From the NCBI GenBank assembly GCA_024803745.1, contig JANJXV010000161.1, forward strand, positions 310,001 through 374,000: a stretch of DNA of 64,000 nucleotides, in the 5' to 3' direction. The position numbers were made by a program, and so were the translations under genes. Source of the DNA: Megascapheus bottae. Its lineage: Eukaryota > Chordata > Mammalia > Rodentia > Geomyidae. The stretch's first letter is position 1. Each line of letters begins with the position of its first letter. Below are positions 58,398 to 64,000 of this stretch, piece after piece. The notes below the pieces were generated by a model. That model did no database searches. It saw only the letters and a list, made by a program, of their open reading frames with translations, and had not been told where the DNA came from.

Positions 58398-61300
58398 CTA
58401 CTGATTATGACGAATGAGGGAAACCATTGAGCCTAAGTTCCTTTGAGTCTGGCTTACTTCACTTAATATGATTTGTTCTAAGTCTTTCCATTTCCTAACA
58501 AAGGGGGCGATGTCATTCTTTCTGGCAGCAGCATAGAATTCCATTCTGTACAAATACCACAACTTGTTGATCCACTCATCAACTGAGGGACATCTGGGTG
58601 GGTTCCATATCTTTGCTGTGGTGAATAGTGCTGCAATGAACATTGTTGTGCTAGTGGGTTTAGTATGCCCTTGTTTCTGGATTGTTGGGTAAATGCCAAG
58701 TACTGGAATTGCTGGGTCATAGGGGAGTTGTATGTTTAGCCTTTGAAGCACTGCCGCACTGCTTTCCATAGTGGTTGAACGAGTTTGCACTCCCATCAAC
58801 AATGTAGTAGTGATCCCTTCTGGCCACATCCCCTGCAGCATCTGTTGTCATTCGTTTTCCTGATCCTGGCCATTCTAACTGGAGTTAGGTGGAATCTTAG
58901 ACTTGTTTTGATTTGCATTTCTTTTATGACCAGAGATGTTGAGTATTTCTTCATGTGTCTATAGGCCATTTTTGTTTCTTCTTCAGAGAAGACTCTCTTT
59001 AAGTCTTTGGCCCATTTTTAATGGGAAGGGTGTTACTTTGGAGGTTAGTTTTGGAGTGATTCAATTTTTTGAGTTGTTGATATATTTTAGATATGAGGCC
59101 TTGGTCCGTTGTTTGGGTGGTGAAGATCTTCTCCCACTCTGTAGGCTTCCTGATTACTTTACTAGCTATATCCGTTGCCATACAAAAGCTCTGCAGTTTA
59201 ATGCAGTCCCACTTATCCAGCCTTTCTCTGATTTGTTGTGATTCTTGGTCCTTATTAAGAAAGTTTCCACCTTTGCCAAGGAGGCCTAGTGTATCTCCTA
59301 TTCCTTCCTGTAAACTTTTCAGTGTGTCAGCTTTTACCTCCACGTCTTTGATCCATTTGGAGTTAATTCTAGTGCAAGGTGACAAAGAAGGATCCAACTT
59401 TAGTTTTCTGCAGGTGTTTAACCAGTTCTGCCAGCACAACTTGTTGAAGAGGCTATCTTTCTGCCATTCTATTTTTTTGGCTCCTTGGTCAAAGATTAGG
59501 TGGCCATAGGTCTGTGGTTTAATATCTGGGTCCGCAGTTCTACTCCATTGGACTTCAGGCCTGTTCTTGTGCCAGTACCAAGCTGTTTTGAGAATTATAG
59601 CTCTGTAATAGAGTCTTAAGTTTGGAATTGAAATTCCTTCAGCGCTGTTCTTTCTGCTAAGAAGTGTTTTTGCTATACGGGGTCTTTTATTATTCCATAT
59701 GAAATTTTGAATTGCCTCTTCTATGTCTTTAAAGAATGACATTGGGATGTTGATGGGTATTACATTGAATTTGTAGATAGCCCTTGGCAAGATTGTCATT
59801 TTCACAATGTTGATTCTTCCAATCCAGGAGCATGGGAGGTTTTTCCATTTCCTTAGTTCTGCTTTAATTTCCTTTTTTTATCGTTTTAAAGTTTTCATCT
59901 AAACGGTCCTTTACATTCTTAGTTAAGCTAATTGTTAGGTACTTATTTTCTTTGAGGCTATTGTGAAAGTATTTTCTTTCCTGATTATTGCCTCGTTCCT
60001 CTCAGTGTTGGCATAAAGTAAGGCAGCTGATTTGTGAGGGTTGATTTTATGGCCTGCTACCCTTCCAAAGCTTTGAATCAGCTCAAGGAGCTTGGGAGTA
60101 GAGTCTATAGGATTCTTTAAATACAGAATCATGTCATCTGCAAAGAGGGATAGTTTTATTTCCTCTTTCCCTACTTGGATCCCCTTTATGCTTGCTTCTT
60201 GCCATATTGCACTGCCTAGGAATTCTAGTACTATGTTAAAAAGGAGTGGAGAGAGTGGGCATCCTTGTCTCGTTCCTGATTTTAGAGGGAATGGCTTTAG
60301 ATTTTCACCATTAAGTATAATACTAGCAGTGGGTTTCTCATACACAGCCTTTATTACATTGAGAAATGTTCCATGGATTCCTAGTTTCTCCACATCTTTT
60401 AACATAAAGGGGTTTTGGATCTTGTCAAATGCCTTTTCCGCATCTATTGAGACAATCATGTGATTTTATCCCTGCTCCTGTTGATGTGTTGAATTATATT
60501 AATTGATTTGTGTATGTTGAACCAGCTTTGCCTCCCTGTGATGAATCCAGTTTGATCATAGTGTATATTTTTTTTGATGAGTTGTTGTAGACAGTTGGCC
60601 AGTATTTTGTTGAGAAGTTTTGCATCGATGTTCATCAAAGAAATGGGTCTATAGATCTCTTTCTTTGATGAATCTCTGTCTGGTTTGGGGATGAGGGATA
60701 TGCTGGCTTCACAGAATCAGTTTAGTAAAGAACCTTCATTTTCAATTTCGTTGAAGAGCTTGAGGAGTATTGGTGTGAGCTCTGCTTTGAAGACCTTATA
60801 GAATTCAACTGTGAATCCATCTGGCCCTGGGCTCTTTTTAAGTGGAAGTTGTCTAATTTCCATTTCTATTTCAGAGCTTGAAATAGGCCTGTTGAGTTGG
60901 GTTAGCTCTTCTTGGTTCAGTGTGTGTATGTTAATATTGTCTAGGAATTCATCCATTTCTTCTAGATTCTCAAATTTGTTGGCGTAAAGGTTTGAGAAGT
61001 ATTCCCTCATGATATTCTGGATCTTGGTAATTTCTGTCGTGATATTACCATTTTCATCTGCGATTTTGTTTATTTCGATATGCTCTCTTCTTTTTTGGTA
61101 AGATTTGCTAAGGGCTTGTCAATTTTGCTAATTCTTTCAAGAACCAACTCCTTGTTTTGTTGATTCTTTCTATAGTTTTTTTTATTCCAAATCATTTAAT
61201 TCTGGTTTGATTTTAATATACCCTAATGGGTTTAGGGTTGGTTTGTTGCTCTTTTTCCAGGAGGTTAAGGTGAGACATTAACTAGTTGGTTTGCCATTTT

Positions 61301-62178
61301 TCCAACTTGCTATTGTAGGCACTCCTCGATATAAATTTTCCTCTGAGTACTGCCTTTGTTGTGTCCCTAAGGAGTTGATATTTGCGTGCTCCTTATTGTT
61401 AAATTTCATAAACAGTTGGATATCTGTTCTGATCTCTTCGATTACCCATTGTTTTTGATTCAACAATGTGTGGTTCAGTCTCCATGAGTTACAGGGTTTT
61501 CTTTGGTGGAGATGTGTGTTCAGCTCCAATTTGATGCCTTTATGGTCTGAGAGTGTGCATGGAATAATTTCAGTGTTTCTGAATCTGTCCAGGTTTGCTT
61601 TATGGCCTAAGATGTGGTCTATTTTGGAAAATGTTCCATGTGCTGCTGAGAAAAACGTATATTGTGGTGTTACTGGGTGGAATATTCTGCAGATGTCTGT
61701 TAGATCTAGTTGGTCTATATAGTTGTTCAGTTCTAAGGTTTCTCTGTTGAGTTTTTGCCTTGTTGATCTGTCCATAGGTGAGAGTGTTAAACTCACCAAC
61801 AATCACTGTATTTCGATCTGTGTATGGTTTCAGTGTAAGTAAAGTTTGCTTGATGAAGTTTGGAGCTCCGGGATTGGGTGTGTAAATATTTAGGATTGTT
61901 ATGTCTTCCGGGAGGAAAGATCCCTTTAGTAGTATGTGGTAACCTTCTTTGTCTTTTCTTACTAATTTTAGTTTGAAGTCTATTGTATCTGATATGAGGA
62001 TGGCAACTCTAGCCTGTTTATGGGGGCAGTTAGCTTCATAGAGTTTATTCCAACCTCTCACTTTCAAAAGATGATTGTTTTTGGGTAAGATGTGTCTCTC
62101 GAAGTCAGCAGAACGATGGCTCTTGCTTTTTGATCCAACTAGACAACCTATGCCGTTTAATTGGAGAGTTAAGTCCAT
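58398..62178 (-). pseudogene. L1 ORF2, copy E, broken
   Basis: Multiple frames: C-terminus 58,398-58,841; 58,999-59,805; RT core 59,935-60,459 with FADDMILYL; 60,456-60,638; 60,717-61,010; endonuclease 61,278-62,178 in two overlapping frames. The DKIT/MIV frameshift at about 60,457 is shared with copy C. Additional indels are private (near 58,740, 59,017, 59,880 and 61,790). Confidence 0.9.
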
Positions 62179-62455
62179 TGATACTGAGAGTTAGGATTGA
62201 GAGATATTTATTAGTTCCTACCATTTTTAAAAGCTTTTAGTAGGGCCTGTGTCTTGACAGTTCTTGTGGTCCTTAGATGGTATGCTGTTTAGGTGCCATT
62301 TCTTTCCCTATATTGCATTTATTTTGGTTTTCTATGTATAGAGCATCTTTGAGAATTCTCTGTAGTGTTGGTTTTGTTTCGACATATTGTTGCAGCTTTT
62401 CCCTGGAATGGAATGTTTTTATTTTCCCCTCAGTTATGAATGAGAGCTTAGCTGG

Positions 62456-63456
62456 CTACAGTATTCTTGGTTGGTAGTTATTTGATATAAGGGCATGACA
62501 TATATGCTTCCAGTCACTTCGTGCTTGCATGGTCTCTGCTGAGAAATCTGGGGTTATTCTGATTGGTTTGCCTTTGTAGGTTACTGATCCCTTTTCCCTG
62601 GCTGCCTTTAGGATCTTTCCTTTCGTTTCTATTGATCCAGTTCGGATCGCAATGTGGCGGTGGGATGTTCTTTTCTGGTCAGGTCTGTTTGGGGTTCTAA
62701 AAGGTTCTCGTATCTGGATGGGCCTGCCCTTCTGGATATTTGGGAAATTCTCTGAGATGATTCCCTGAAGTATATTTCCAATACCATTGACCTCCTTCTC
62801 CATGCCCTCCTCAATACCAACTAGCCTTAAATTAGGCTTCCTAATTGTATCTTGGACCTCCTGAAGCGCTCTCTCATATTTCCTAGATTTGGATTGACTC
62901 ATTTTCTGTTCTTTATAATACCTAAATTATCTTCAGCCACGGAAATTCTCTCCTCTGCAATGTCTAACCTGCTATCAAAGCTATCTACTTTATTTTTCAT
63001 CTCCCTTGCTTCTAATTGCTCACTTTTGATGCCTTGCATCCCTTGTTTTAGATCATGTATGGATTTCTTTATCTCCTTGATTTCCTTTTGAGTGGTTAGC
63101 TCAGTAGCTTTATTTTCTTTGGACATTTGCTGGAGTTTGGTCACGTTTTTATTTGTGGATTCTTTGAATTCATCCATCTTTCTTTGAAAAACCTTTATTA
63201 TGGCCTCCTTTATGGCTTCTTCTTTTTTACTTATCACCTTGTTTTTGCTTTGCTCTTGTTCAGGTATGGCTTCCTCCATTATCTCTTTCTTTATATTTTC
63301 ACATTTTTCATTAATGATGTTTATCAATTGCATTTGTGTAGCAATTGGAAGACTCTCCTCTAGGTTTGCCAGTGACTGTTCCATTGTCTGTTTACATTGG
63401 GTGGGGGATGTTGTTCCTTGATTTGACATTTTTCTTGAGTTTCTTGTTCTGCCCAT
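62456..63456 (-). pseudogene. L1 ORF1, copy E, split frame
   Basis: The same two frames as copy C, joined by the same ATGA overlap (62,899-62,902): MGRTRNSRKMSNQ...IIKNRK and MSQSKSRKYERALQ...NYQPRIL. It differs from copy C by scattered residues only. Confidence 0.88.
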
Positions 63457-64000
63457 TTGAAAATGGGGGCAAGATTACTACTAAATACGATTATAGTTTT
63501 TCAGATATAACCAACCTAGACCTCTGTAGCTGGCAGACACTAGATGTTCACAAGTTTTGATTGGTATTATCACTCTTTCTTTTTGTGCACTTACAGACCA
63601 GCCTAATACAACCACTGAGAAGCGATTTATACCCAAAACAATAAGCCTCTCAATCCAATCTCTATTGTCTTTAAGTCCCTCTGAGCCTAGAGAATAATTA
63701 ACCACCTACATATACAATATTGCTCAACAGCCATCAAGTGTAGATTCGTGCAGTATAAGGGTTGAAAGACGAGCAGAGGTCCAGAGATAGAAAAAAAGAA
63801 TGAGAGAGGTCAGGGGAGGTGCAAGAGGATTAACGTAGGAGTGTAAGAATATTGTAGTAAAGAAGAAAAGTTATAGCATAAGGATAACTGACATAAGTTG
63901 GTAAGTAGGTAGCATATTTGAGTACAAAGTTTGGAAAGTATTAGAATAAAACTTATGTGTTGCTGCACGACTAGCTCTTAGCCCAACCAGTGGCCTCACA

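Larger units (their letters stand above)
57981..64000 (-). mobile_element. L1 LINE, nearly full length, copy E (cut by window end)
   Basis: It is colinear with copy C from 3' UTR to 5' UTR. The final bases match copy C to about 23,361 ('gtggcctcaca'). ORF1 occupies 62,456-63,456 and ORF2 58,398-62,178. It carries the same unit-derived 3' flank as copies C and D. Confidence 0.93.

Overview
The window is nuclear DNA of a placental mammal, almost certainly a rodent. The signs are L1 LINE copies in every state of decay, dozens of ID-type and composite B1/ID-like SINEs, a KRAB zinc-finger locus with introns, many simple repeats, and no compact operons or prokaryotic genes. The SINE wording (minus-strand cores like 'ggggcttgaactcagggcctg' and 'gccacagtgccacttctgg') resembles castorimorph rodents (kangaroo rats, pocket mice, pocket gophers, beavers). 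That is a recollection of SINE families, not a search result.

The main architecture is a large direct segmental duplication. Copy A runs from the window start to about 16,002. Copy B runs from about 34,841 to 52,958. B is about 2.1 kb longer, mostly because of two blocks of 1,487 bp and 582 bp that A lacks, plus microsatellite growth. Each copy carries, on the minus strand, (i) a decayed unprocessed RalGDS-like pseudogene (exon 1, two REM-domain exons and a possible linker exon) in its first about 4.3 kb, (ii) about 5 kb without a recognisable gene, (iii) an L1 fragment with an inverted 5' part, and (iv) a KRAB zinc-finger gene whose KRAB exons are clean but whose finger exon is interrupted by stops.

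Between the copies lies a second structure. A 1.3-kb unit containing the RalGDS-like exon 1 in inverted orientation, joined to an L1, is tandemly repeated with a period of about 7.43 kb (16,003-23,377 and 23,378-27,035). The same unit-L1 junction reappears at 57,960 and leads into a third, nearly complete L1 that runs out of the window. From 27,036 to 34,840 there is SINE-rich and old-L1 DNA with no gene that I can see. From 52,959 to 55,493 there is mostly unique DNA with SINEs.

No coding gene in the window looks intact. The closest is the KRAB locus: spliced KRAB A, a 90-bp second exon and the following linker read open for about 210 codons in both copies before a shared TGA TGA. I found no evidence of a new enzymatic or defence system. 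The interest lies in shared versus private inactivating lesions that order the duplications, the L1-unit tandem array, and the possible KRAB-only product.
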